Part shown: positions 1-6,670 of the stretch, piece by piece
Layout of the letters: each line of letters begins with the position of its first letter
Position numbering within the stretch: the first letter of the stretch is position 1
Assembly: GCA_003150175.1 (NCBI GenBank)
Contig: QAKZ01000004.1
Coordinates: forward strand, 1-14,193
From: Coriobacteriia bacterium
Lineage (GTDB): Bacteria; Actinomycetota; Coriobacteriia; Coriobacteriales; Atopobiaceae
DNA: 14,193 nucleotides
Direction: 5' to 3'
The notes under the pieces: model-generated
The model's input: only the letters and a program-made list of their open reading frames with translations
Told to the model about the DNA's origin: nothing
The model's database searches: none
Program-made: the position numbers and the translations under genes

Positions 1-789
1 AACCTCATCCAGTACATGCACGACAAGTACTACTACGAGGCCGCCGAGATGGCCCTCATCGACACCAACGTCCGCCGCACCTTCGCCACGGGCATCGCCG
101 GCTTCTCCCACGTCGTCGACTCCATCAGCGCCATGAAGTACGCCAAGGTCAAGACCGTCCGCGACGAGCAGGGCATCGTCGTCGACTACGAGGTCGAGGG
201 CGACTTCCCCAAGTACGGCAACGACGACGACCGCGCCGACGACATCGCCGTCTGGCTGCTCAAGACCTTCATGGCCAAGATCGCCAAGCACCACACCTAC
301 CGCAACTCCGAGCCCACGACCTCGATCCTGACGATCACCTCCAACGTGGTCTACGGCAAGGCCACCGGCGGCACCCCCGACGGCCGCAAGGCGTTCACCC
401 CGTTCGCCCCGGGCGCCAACCCTGCCTACGGCGCTGAGCAGAGCGGCCTTCTGGCCTCCCTCAACTCCGTGGCCAAGCTCCCCTACGAGTACGCCCTCGA
501 CGGCATCTCCAACACGCAGACCATCAACCCGTCTGCCCTGGGCAACGACGACGAGCAGCGCACCGCCAACCTCGTCAACGTCCTCGACGGCTACTTCGCC
601 AACGGCGCTCACCACCTGAACGTCAACGTCTTCGGCGTCGAGAAGCTCAAGGACGCCATGGAGCACCCCGAGAAGCCCGAGTACGCCAACTTCACCATCC
701 GCGTCTCCGGCTACGCCGTGAAGTTCATCGACCTCACCCGCGAGCAGCAGCTCGACGTCATCGCCCGTACCTGCCACGAGCGCATGTAA
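1..789 (+). CDS. pflB: Pyruvate formate-lyase (formate C-acetyltransferase), C-terminal part
   Basis: This glycyl-radical enzyme cleaves pyruvate with CoA to acetyl-CoA and formate in anaerobic fermentation, in the cytoplasm. The reading frame is open from base 1, so the start lies outside the window; 262 codons of a family usually near 700-760 residues are present. The C-terminus carries the radical-site motif RVSGYAVKF; its glycine codon is at 709-711, and the activating enzyme would place the radical there. Other matching stretches are [21 protein letters not shown] and the ending [18 protein letters not shown], all close to E. coli PflB. The Cys-Cys pair of the active site would be upstream and cannot be checked. 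An intrinsic terminator follows 20 bp after the stop, and no pflA activase is seen downstream. Identification is secure, and PflB is favoured over a diol dehydratase-type relative because of the long match. Confidence 0.96.
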   Translation, partial: NLIQYMHDKYYYEAAEMALIDTNVRRTFATGIAGFSHVVDSISAMKYAKVKTVRDEQGIVVDYEVEGDFPKYGNDDDRADDIAVWLLKTFMAKIAKHHTYRNSEPTTSILTITSNVVYGKATGGTPDGRKAFTPFAPGANPAYGAEQSGLLASLNSVAKLPYEYALDGISNTQTINPSALGNDDEQRTANLVNVLDGYFANGAHHLNVNVFGVEKLKDAMEHPEKPEYANFTIRVSGYAVKFIDLTREQQLDVIARTCHERM

Positions 790-809
790 TCCGACGCCTC
801 CTGCATAGC

Positions 810-846
810 AAAGGCCCCGCAGCTCTTATGAGTTGCGGGGCCTTTT
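810..846 (+). terminator. Intrinsic terminator after pflB
   Basis: A 16-bp stem with one G-U pair (arms 810-825 and 830-845, AAAGGCCCCGCA on the left) closes a TTAT loop and ends in TTTT at 843-846. The A-run on the left arm means it could also stop transcription arriving on the minus strand from the permease gene, so it is probably bidirectional. Confidence 0.9.
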
Positions 847-938
847 GGTGCGGGGAGGTTTTCGGCTGTGGCATGCTTGGCGGGCGTGTTTGATGGAGGG
901 GATGTTTGTCGGCCGGACGCCCCGCCGCGCCCATGGCG

Positions 939-1613
939 CTAGAGGTCCTTCTTCTCGTAGATCCCAAGGCTCACGGCGCAGCTCGCGGCGTACAGGGCCA
1001 GGGAGAACGCCACGATGCCGGCAAGGCACATGAGCAGGTTCTCGTCGACCCAGCGCACGATACCCGCGAGCACACCGGGCGACATGGCGCCGATGCCCAA
1101 CGCCACCCTAACGGAAATGACGATCGCCACGGCGCAGGCAAAGAAGCGCATGCCCCTCATGGCCCCGAACTTCACCGAGAAAGGCATCGCCACGGCGCAT
1201 ATCACCAGGCCGCACGCGAGCGAGGCGACCGACGACGCGACCAGCTCGGCCACGCCAGGCGCATCCGTCCGCGTCCCCAGCAGCGCGCCGAACAGCGCTT
1301 GGAAGGCGCCGCCGAGCACGACCGCCAGCGCGATGCCAACGAGCCCGAGCAGGAGGACGGCCAGGTAGCGCCCCACGACGACCTCCCTGCGCGAGAACGG
1401 CATCGTGGCGCGGAACCTTCCCCAGCCGCCCTGGTCGTCGTAGCCGGCGAGCGAGAACATGCAGAGCAGGACCATCATGACGGCGACGCTTCCCACCGCG
1501 GAAAGCCCGCTCCCGCCAAGCGTGAGGAACGCGCAGACTGCCACGAGGGTGATGCCGATCGAGGGCAGGAAGGGCACAAGCGTCTTGATGTCGCAAATGA
1601 TGGCGGTCTTCAT
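939..1613 (-). CDS. ABC-2 type transporter permease
   Basis: This 224-residue protein is an integral membrane subunit of an ABC transporter. Hydrophobic segments lie at roughly residues 13-33, 38-57, 84-110, 125-148, 156-175 and 193-216, giving about six membrane spans. Between spans 2 and 3 is RATMPFSRREVVVGRYL, which resembles the cytoplasmic coupling segment of ABC2_membrane_5-type permeases (LP-S-R-x-E pattern). Its ATG overlaps the stop codon of the ATPase gene by 4 bp, so the two are translationally coupled. It is the last gene of a GntR/ATPase/permease operon. Substrate is unknown; YtrA-type systems are often linked to cell-envelope stress or peptide antibiotics, but nothing here shows which. 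The family call is firm, the specific role is not. Confidence 0.85.
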   Translation of the reverse strand: MKTAIICDIKTLVPFLPSIGITLVAVCAFLTLGGSGLSAVGSVAVMMVLLCMFSLAGYDDQGGWGRFRATMPFSRREVVVGRYLAVLLLGLVGIALAVVLGGAFQALFGALLGTRTDAPGVAELVASSVASLACGLVICAVAMPFSVKFGAMRGMRFFACAVAIVISVRVALGIGAMSPGVLAGIVRWVDENLLMCLAGIVAFSLALYAASCAVSLGIYEKKDL

Positions 1614-2515
1614 CGGGTCTCTCCCTTCAGGAAGAAGTGCAGGTACTCGTCCACGCTCGCATGGTCGCAGGCGACGTCCGGGAACGCCTCGGCGAACTCG
1701 AAGCGGTTAGGCACCAGAACGTCGCAGCCATACTCGCGGCGCAGCAGGCGCGCACCGTCGACGCAGGAGAGGACCTCGCTCGCCCGAGAGGAGGCGCAGT
1801 GCGCGATGCCCGCAGTATCGGTGATGTCCTCGCGCGGCACGTCGAACGCGATGCGCCCCGCATCGATGGCGACCACGCGATCCGCAATGCGCTCGAGGTC
1901 GCTCGTGATGTGGCTCGAGAGCAGAACGCCATGGGCAGCGCCGCGCCCCTGCCCATCGTCGCCCGCGCTCGCGAAGGCCCGCAGCTGGTCGAGGACCTCG
2001 TCGCGCGCGATGGGGTCGAGGCCCGCCGTAGCCTCGTCAAGGACCAGCAGCTCCGCGCCGTGCGAGAGGGCAACCGCCAGCTGCAGCTTCATGCCCATGC
2101 CGCGGGAGAGGTCACGGACCTTGGTTTTGGGGAGGATCCCCGCTCGCGCCGTGAGGTCATCGAAGGTCGCGTGGTCCCAGTTGGAGTACGCGGGGGCCAC
2201 GCAGGCCACGACCTGGGAAACCGTGTGGTCGCGCGGGAACGGACAGGCGTCGAGCACCACGCCAACGCGTGAGCGCGCCTCTCGCTGGACAGGCGCCTTG
2301 CAGCCAGGACCGAACGGCTGCCCAAAGAGCCGTATCGAGCCCGAGTCCGTGTGGAGGAGCCCCAAGGTGGCGCGAAGCGTGGTGGTCTTGCCCGCGCCGT
2401 TGGTGCCCACGAGGCCGACGACCTCGCCCGCGCCCACGGCGAGGTCTATGCCGCCGAGGGAGAACGAGTCGCTCACGCGCCGACTTACGCCCTTCATTTC
2501 CAGCAGGTTCGTCAT
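1610..2515 (-). CDS. ABC transporter ATP-binding protein (YtrB-like)
   Basis: This is the 301-residue nucleotide-binding subunit that would power the permease encoded next to it. Visible motifs are Walker A GTNGAGKTT (37-45), the signature region LSRGMGMKLQLAVAL (136-150, LSRGM replacing the classical LSGGQ as in YtrB-type proteins), Walker B LLVLDEA (156-162), D-loop AGLDP (164-168) and switch His202 in LLSSH. Two short inserts are present: Gly/Pro-rich FGPGCKAP at about 68-75 and a Gly/Asp stretch at about 184-195 before the switch region. The C-terminal third (about 215-301) is a variable accessory region common in this subgroup. The gene starts 14 bp after the GntR gene stop, behind a GAGGGGA-like ribosome site. 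Confidence 0.92.
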   Translation of the reverse strand: MTNLLEMKGVSRRVSDSFSLGGIDLAVGAGEVVGLVGTNGAGKTTTLRATLGLLHTDSGSIRLFGQPFGPGCKAPVQREARSRVGVVLDACPFPRDHTVSQVVACVAPAYSNWDHATFDDLTARAGILPKTKVRDLSRGMGMKLQLAVALSHGAELLVLDEATAGLDPIARDEVLDQLRAFASAGDDGQGRGAAHGVLLSSHITSDLERIADRVVAIDAGRIAFDVPREDITDTAGIAHCASSRASEVLSCVDGARLLRREYGCDVLVPNRFEFAEAFPDVACDHASVDEYLHFFLKGETR

Positions 2516-2529
2516 GTTCCATCCCCTCT

Positions 2530-2910
2530 CTACTTGAGGCCCGAAGGCGCCATAAGATCGACCATGTCGTGGAGCTCCGCGCGCGAAAGCCCGAGCTCAG
2601 CGGCTTCGTTCGCTGCCCGTCCCACGAGTTGCTCCACATGCCGCATGCGCTGCTCGCGCAAAAGCTCGTTGCTCGTCTCGGCCACAAAGGTGCCCTTACC
2701 TTGGACGGTCGCGATAAGCCCCTCCGCCTCGAGGTCCGAGTAGGCGCGCTTTGTGGTGATGACCGAGACCCCCAGGCCATCCGCGAGCGCCCGGATCGAG
2801 GGGAGCCGCTCGCCCGCGGCAAGGACGCCCGAGATGATCTGCGAGCGAACCTGAGAGGAGATCTGCTCGTAGATGGGCTTGTCGCTCGTGTTCGAAAGGA
2901 GTATATCCAT
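2530..2910 (-). CDS. GntR-family transcriptional regulator, YtrA subfamily
   Basis: This short repressor (126 residues from the chosen start) has an N-terminal winged helix with the GntR pattern PIYEQI...GERLPSIRALADGLGVS, followed by the wing GLIATVQGKGTFVA. Only about 45 residues follow, too few for a FadR, HutC or MocR effector domain, which is diagnostic of the YtrA subfamily. An upstream in-frame ATG at 2914-2916 touches AAGGA directly, while the ATG at 2908-2910 sits 6 nt from it; the latter gives a usable ribosome site and the family-typical MDI start, so it was chosen. As first gene of the operon it probably represses itself and the ABC pair through the inverted repeats in its promoter. 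The inducer is unknown. Confidence 0.93.
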   Translation of the reverse strand: MDILLSNTSDKPIYEQISSQVRSQIISGVLAAGERLPSIRALADGLGVSVITTKRAYSDLEAEGLIATVQGKGTFVAETSNELLREQRMRHVEQLVGRAANEAAELGLSRAELHDMVDLMAPSGLK

Positions 2911-2921
2911 GCTCATTCCTT

Positions 2922-2966
2922 AGTGTGTATATCTGTTAATGGCAGTATATATACGCTATACACACT
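2922..2966. promoter_or_regulatory. Probable operator: nested inverted repeats over the YtrA promoter
   Basis: A perfect 10-bp inverted repeat, AGTGTGTATA (2922-2931) and TATACACACT (2957-2966), has arms 25 bp apart, with a separate 10-bp palindrome GTATATATAC (2945-2954) between them. One arm lies in the -35/-10 spacer and the other over or just after the transcription start, so binding would block RNA polymerase. The AGTGT/ACACT ends resemble operators described for YtrA regulators, though the spacing here is wider than I recall for those. Confidence 0.6.
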
Positions 2967-2973
2967 TAAGCAA
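2937..2973 (-). promoter_or_regulatory. Promoter of the YtrA-type operon
   Basis: Read on the minus strand, TTGCTT (2968-2973) and TATACT (2944-2949) are separated by 18 bp and would start transcription near 2937, giving a leader of about 27 nt before the chosen ATG. It is the only AT-rich stretch in front of the operon. Prediction from consensus only. Confidence 0.55.
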
Positions 2974-3060
2974 CAACATTTTTGATTCCGGCGGACGCGC
3001 CGCCTGCGAGATCGCACGTTTGACTTGCGAGGGCTGGCACCTCACGCACAAAGCAGGGCA

Positions 3061-3288
3061 CTAAAGTACGTAGAACGATGGGTCATCGTTGAACGTCGGC
3101 TGGATGCCGCGCGACGAGAAGAACCTCGCGACCGCCTCGCGCACCTCGCCGTCGCGCTCCCCCAGCGAGTCCCAGCTGAAGAACTGCCCGCCGCATGCGT
3201 CGTGCAGATGGATGCGCGTGCTCAGCCCCGCGGCGGCGAGCTCTTTGTTGCAGGCCTCGACATCGAAGGTGTTCACGATCTTCGCCAT
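3061..3288 (-). CDS. Small RDAC-like family protein, function unknown
   Basis: This is a 75-residue protein starting MAKIVNTFDVEACNKEL. It contains IHLHDACGGQFFSW, which resembles the RDAC family of small conserved proteins, with His in place of the Arg of the name-giving motif. No membrane segment or signal peptide is visible; the length and absence of low-complexity sequence suggest a small folded cytoplasmic protein. The ATG at 3286-3288 was chosen because it lies behind an AGGGG ribosome site. The frame stays open further upstream, but that part overlaps the methyltransferase gene in another frame. It begins 8 bp after that gene's stop, so it is probably the last gene of the same operon. 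No biochemical role can be given; family assignment is from motif memory. Confidence 0.72.
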   Translation of the reverse strand: MAKIVNTFDVEACNKELAAAGLSTRIHLHDACGGQFFSWDSLGERDGEVREAVARFFSSRGIQPTFNDDPSFYVL

Positions 3289-3296
3289 GGCGACCC

Positions 3297-3977
3297 CTAC
3301 CCTTCCGTCTGCCTCGGCGGCACGAGCACGTCGTAGCGCACGGCCTTGCCGGAAATCGAATAGCTCGGCTTGATGCCCGCGAGCTGAGGACCTTTGGCCG
3401 GACGCTTGATCACGACCTTGCGCGGGGACGCGGCGAGCGCGGCGGCGACCAGCTCGTTCTCCTCCTCGCATGGCTGCTCAAGGTGATGGAGCAGCTGGAA
3501 TTTCTTTTTGACCGCAGCGGACTTGGTGCGCCCGGGAAACATCGGGTCCAGGTAGACGACATCGGGCGCAAAGCCGAGCTCCGCCAGACCGGCGATGCTG
3601 TCCCCGCCCACGAGCGTCATGCGCTCAACGATATCCTTGAGCTGCGGCTCATTCGCCGCCCGCTCCATAGCGTCGGCGAGCAGCGCGCAGATCGTCTCGT
3701 CGCGCTCAAAGAGCGTCACGCGGAACCCCGCCGCCGCGAGGAGCAGCGAGTCCTCGCCGAGGCCCGCTGTGCAGTCGATGGCCGTCGGCTCCTCGGCGCC
3801 GCGGACGCGCGCCGCGCGAACGAGCAGCTCGCGGCCCAACCGGTCTGTGCGCAGGCGCGGCAGCATCCGCGTGAAGTCCCCGAGAAGCTCCATGCCGCCG
3901 CCCACGAGCGCGAGCCCGCGCTCGTCTCGGCGCAGCTCAACGGTCTCCGCGCTCTCCGATGCCGACCTGCGCGCCAT
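3297..3977 (-). CDS. RsmJ-like class I SAM-dependent methyltransferase
   Basis: This 226-residue protein resembles RsmJ, which methylates G1516 of 16S rRNA at N2 in E. coli. Motif I is DCTAGLGEDSLLLAAAG (68-84), the acidic end of the next strand is LFERD (89-93), and the catalytic-site motif is VVYLDPMFP (140-148), followed by KSAAVKKKF, a strong RsmJ hallmark. VVIKRP (188-193) also matches. It begins 4 nt after the YhbY-like gene's stop (TAG-CGCC-ATG) without an obvious ribosome site, which suggests translational coupling. The start falls inside the 12-bp palindrome GCGCCATGGCGC. RsmJ was characterised in gammaproteobacteria; the exact target here is therefore inferred, but a ribosome-directed role fits its neighbours. 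Confidence 0.85.
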   Translation of the reverse strand: MARRSASESAETVELRRDERGLALVGGGMELLGDFTRMLPRLRTDRLGRELLVRAARVRGAEEPTAIDCTAGLGEDSLLLAAAGFRVTLFERDETICALLADAMERAANEPQLKDIVERMTLVGGDSIAGLAELGFAPDVVYLDPMFPGRTKSAAVKKKFQLLHHLEQPCEEENELVAAALAASPRKVVIKRPAKGPQLAGIKPSYSISGKAVRYDVLVPPRQTEG

Positions 3978-3981
3978 GGCG

Positions 3982-4281
3982 CTAGTCGAGCTGGATCTTC
4001 TGGACGCCCTCGCGCGAGCTCTCGCGGTACAGGGTGAACTTACGGCCGATGACCTGCACGACCTCGGCGCCGAGGTGCTCAGCGAGCTCTTCTGCGGCCT
4101 CGCGCGTGGAGAGCGCGGAGGTGTCGAGCACGGAGCACTTGATGAGCTCGTGCTTCTCGAGGTACTCGCTCGCCTGCTCGACGGTGTTCTCGGTCACGTT
4201 GGACTTGCCCACGATGACGGCGGGCTCGAGGTGGTGCGCGAGGCTGCGGAGCTGCCTGATCTGACGTCCGGCGAGAGCCAT
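3982..4281 (-). CDS. yhbY: YhbY family RNA-binding protein (CRM domain)
   Basis: This 99-residue protein consists almost entirely of one CRM domain, which binds RNA and in bacteria associates with precursors of the large ribosomal subunit. Family features are LAGRQIRQLRSLAHHLEPAV near the start, VGKSNVTENTVEQ in the middle and the loop VIGRKFTLYRES near the end. The size matches E. coli YhbY (about 97 residues). The ribosome site is weak (AGCAGGTAG). It lies 91 bp downstream of rlmH and 4 nt before the RsmJ-like gene on the same strand, consistent with a ribosome-assembly operon. The family is clear; the precise assembly step is not established from sequence. Confidence 0.92.
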   Translation of the reverse strand: MALAGRQIRQLRSLAHHLEPAVIVGKSNVTENTVEQASEYLEKHELIKCSVLDTSALSTREAAEELAEHLGAEVVQVIGRKFTLYRESSREGVQKIQLD

Positions 4282-4372
4282 GGTCTACCTGCTTTCATGC
4301 GGATGCGCGGTGCCAAGCCGCGCGAAGACTACGAGTTAACTGCCCAACTCTAGCAGAAATCCGCAGCTAGCT

Positions 4373-4843
4373 TTACTTGTGATACGGTTCTCCGCGCGAA
4401 ATCTTGCATGCGCGGTACACCTGCTCCAAAAGCACGACGCGCGCGAGGTTGTGCGGCAGCGTGATCGGGCCGAAGCTCAGCGTCTCGTCGGCGCGCGCAC
4501 GTACCTCGTCGCTCACGCCGTCCGAGCCGCCGATGACGAAGGCGATGTCGCTCTTCCCGCCGAGCGCGAGCTCGTCGAGCCGGCGCGAGAAATCCTCGCT
4601 CGAGCGCTCCTTGCCCTCGATGGCGAGCAGGATGACATGCGTCCGCGGCCCGATGGCGCCGAGGATCGCCGCACCCTCGCGCCTCCGCGCCGCTTCGACG
4701 CCTCCCGCGCGCGCCGGGTCGACGTCTGCGACCTCGCGCACCTCGACCTTGGCGTACGCCCCGAGCCGCTTGACGTACTCGGCGCACGCCGCGACCCAGA
4801 ACTTCTCTTTGAGCTTGCCCACGCACACGACGGTGTAGCGCAC
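4373..4843 (-). CDS. rlmH: 23S rRNA (pseudouridine1915-N3)-methyltransferase RlmH
   Basis: RlmH is a SPOUT-class enzyme that methylates pseudouridine 1915 in helix 69 of 23S rRNA on assembled ribosomes. The product has 156 residues, typical of the family. It shows the N-terminal VCVGKLKEKFW, the cofactor-loop motif FVIGGSDGVS (102-111), the run SFGPITLPHNLARVVLLEQVYRA written here in part as ITLPHNLARV (127-136), and the C-terminal RGEPYHK, where the conserved Tyr and His sit. The start is GTG at 4841-4843, with GGAAGGAG 5 nt upstream; longer in-frame starts have no family match. An overlapping out-of-frame ATG sits in the ribosome site. It heads a minus-strand group of RNA-directed proteins. 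Confidence 0.95.
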   Translation of the reverse strand: MRYTVVCVGKLKEKFWVAACAEYVKRLGAYAKVEVREVADVDPARAGGVEAARRREGAAILGAIGPRTHVILLAIEGKERSSEDFSRRLDELALGGKSDIAFVIGGSDGVSDEVRARADETLSFGPITLPHNLARVVLLEQVYRACKISRGEPYHK

Positions 4844-4937
4844 CGCATCTCCTTCCTCGCCTTGCCGACGGATCGCCTCGGTGCCAAGGCGGTCCACCGG
4901 CGGCCATAAGCGGTCGGCGCGGCGCTTCCGCATACCG

Positions 4938-4954
4938 CTCAATCGATGATTGAG
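4938..4954. repeat. Perfect 7-bp inverted repeat in divergent intergenic region
   Basis: CTCAATC (4938-4944) and GATTGAG (4948-4954) flank GAT. The site lies between rlmH and the HerA-like gene, which diverge, and could be an operator or a small RNA hairpin. No cognate regulator is encoded next to it. Confidence 0.4.
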
Positions 4955-4991
4955 CCCACCCACGCCTTCTTCCCGGACATAATAAACCCGC

Positions 4992-5000
4992 TGGTAGAAT
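4992..5000 (+). promoter_or_regulatory. Extended -10 promoter for the HerA-like gene
   Basis: TGGTAGAAT carries both the TGn extension (4992-4994) and a -10 hexamer TAGAAT (4995-5000). No good -35 hexamer lies 16-18 bp upstream, which the extended -10 may compensate for. The predicted leader of about 27 nt contains the strong AAGGAGG ribosome site at 5023-5029. Confidence 0.5.
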
Positions 5001-5033
5001 GAGGTAGTTTTTTGCCGAGCGCAAGGAGGAACC

Positions 5034-6623
5034 GTGCTTCAGGACAACAAAATCTGGATGGCCCAGGGCGACAACCCCTGCTACCTGCTCCTTAATCAAG
5101 CCAACCGCCACGGCCTCATCGCCGGCGCCTCCGGCACGGGCAAGACGGTCACGCTCAAGCTCATGGCGGAGGGCTTCTCGCAGGCGGGCGTCCCCGTCTT
5201 TATGGCCGACGTCAAGGGCGACGTCAGCGGCATGTGCCAGGCGGGCGTCGACTCCGAGGGCATGCAGAAGCGCATCGCCAAGTTCGGCCTCGAGGGCTTT
5301 ACCTACAAAGGCTGCCCGGCGCGCTTCTGGAGCATGGACGGCATCGGCGGCGTCCCCGTCCGCGTCACGGTCTCGGATATGGGCCCGACCCTGCTCGCCC
5401 GCCTGCTCGGTCTCACGAAGGTCCAGGAAGGCGTGCTCAACATCGTGTTCCGCATCGCCGACGACCGCCAGCTGCTGCTCATCGACATGAAGGACCTCCG
5501 CGCAATGCTCACCTACGTGAGCGAGCACGCTAAGGAGTACACGACGACCTACGGCAACGTCTCGGCGCAGTCCGTCGGCGCCATCCTACGCGCGCTCATC
5601 GCCGTCGAGGACCAGGGCGGCGACGTGTTCTTCGGCGAGCCCGCGCTCGAGCTCTCCGACTGGTTCGCCTGCGACGAGAACGGCGAGGGCTACATCAACA
5701 TCCTCGACGCGACCAAGCTCGTCCAGCAGCCGCAGATCTACTCGATGTTCCTGCTCTGGGTGCTCTCGGACCTCTTTGAGAAGCTCCCCGAGGTGGGCGA
5801 CATGGAAAAGCCCAAGTTCGTGTTCTTCTTTGACGAGGCGCACCTCCTGTTTAAGGACATGCCCTCCGAGCTGCTGAACAAGATCATCCAGGTCGTCAAG
5901 CTCATTCGTTCCAAGGGCGTCGGCGTGTACTTTATCTCGCAGTCCCCGAGCGACATCCCCGACGAGGTCTTGGCCCAGCTCTCCAACCGCGTCCAGCACG
6001 GCCTGCGCGCCTACACCCCCGCCGAGCAGAAGGCCGTCAAGGCCGCTGCAGCCGCCTTCCGCGAGAACCCCAAGTTCAAGAGCGAGGTCGCCATCATGGA
6101 GCTCGGCACGGGCGAGGCGCTCGTGAGCTTCCTCGACGAGGACGGCAAGCCCTCGATCGTCGAGAACGCGAAGATCCTCCCGCCGCAATGCCTGATGGCG
6201 GCCGCCAGCGACGAGGCAAAGGCCGCCGTCGTCGCCGGACAGTCCGCGCTCATGGAGAAGTACGGCAGCGCCATCGACCGCGAGAGCGCCTACGAGCTGA
6301 TCCTCGGCGAGCAGCAGGAGAACGCCGCCGCCGAGCAGCTCGCCAAGGAGCGCGCCGAGCTCGAGGCCCAGAAGGCAGAGTTCGCCAAGCAGCAGGCCGC
6401 CGCCCAAGCGAAGGCCGAGAAGGAAGCCGCGCGTCAGCAGCGTCTGGCCGAGCAGGAGGCCGCGAGGCAGCAGAAGGAGGCCGAGAAAGCCGCGGAGAAG
6501 GCGGCCAAGGAGCGCCAGAAGCAGCTCGACGCGATGACCCGCGCCGCCGCGAGCGTGCTCACCTCCGCGGGCCGCACCGCAGCCAACCAGATCATCCGCG
6601 GAATCTTCGGCACGCGGCGATAG
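5034..6623 (+). CDS. HerA-like ATPase, DUF853/YjgR family
   Basis: This 529-residue cytoplasmic P-loop ATPase is related to HerA and FtsK motor proteins. Walker A is GASGTGKTVT (31-40). Walker B is FVFFFDEAH, with Asp267 and Glu268. DVKGDVSGMCQAG follows the first strand as in YjgR, and a sensor-like segment GVGVYFISQSPSDIP precedes an arginine-containing stretch. Residues about 425-505 form an Ala/Glu/Lys/Gln-rich, probably coiled-coil tail, and the end RTAANQIIRGIFGTRR matches the conserved DUF853 C-terminus. The start is GTG, chosen for AAGGAGG 4 nt upstream. No NurA nuclease lies adjacent, so the DNA end-resection role of archaeal HerA should not be assumed; the cellular role of this family is largely undefined. 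Confidence 0.9.
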   Translation: MLQDNKIWMAQGDNPCYLLLNQANRHGLIAGASGTGKTVTLKLMAEGFSQAGVPVFMADVKGDVSGMCQAGVDSEGMQKRIAKFGLEGFTYKGCPARFWSMDGIGGVPVRVTVSDMGPTLLARLLGLTKVQEGVLNIVFRIADDRQLLLIDMKDLRAMLTYVSEHAKEYTTTYGNVSAQSVGAILRALIAVEDQGGDVFFGEPALELSDWFACDENGEGYINILDATKLVQQPQIYSMFLLWVLSDLFEKLPEVGDMEKPKFVFFFDEAHLLFKDMPSELLNKIIQVVKLIRSKGVGVYFISQSPSDIPDEVLAQLSNRVQHGLRAYTPAEQKAVKAAAAAFRENPKFKSEVAIMELGTGEALVSFLDEDGKPSIVENAKILPPQCLMAAASDEAKAAVVAGQSALMEKYGSAIDRESAYELILGEQQENAAAEQLAKERAELEAQKAEFAKQQAAAQAKAEKEAARQQRLAEQEAARQQKEAEKAAEKAAKERQKQLDAMTRAAASVLTSAGRTAANQIIRGIFGTRR

Positions 6624-6657
6624 TCGATCGCCCGGGCCTTGGGCGGAGCCGCTGCGT

Positions 6658-6663
6658 TAGAAT
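6658..6663 (+). promoter_or_regulatory. -10 box placed for a leaderless transcript
   Basis: TAGAAT lies 7 nt before the ATG at 6671, so transcription would begin at or next to the start codon. No Shine-Dalgarno sequence is found at usable distance, which fits leaderless translation. No clear -35 is seen. Confidence 0.5.
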
Positions 6664-6670
6664 CGTCCCC

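Noticed and set aside
906..2537. A 543-codon open frame on the plus strand
   Set aside because: It lies antisense to the ABC permease and ATPase genes, is dominated by Arg, Ala, Pro and His, and has no domain match; long antisense frames are expected in GC-rich coding DNA.
2990..3004. Hairpin GGCGG/CCGCC as a terminator of the ribosome-maturation group
   Set aside because: The stem is only 5 bp and is followed on the minus strand by an A-run, not a T-run.
4350..5528. A 392-codon minus-strand open frame
   Set aside because: It runs antisense to the HerA-like gene and out of frame across rlmH; its composition is low-complexity and no family is recognisable.
6629..6645. CGCCC/GGGCG hairpin after the HerA-like gene as a terminator
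   Set aside because: It has a short stem and no T-run, so read-through into the next gene cannot be excluded.
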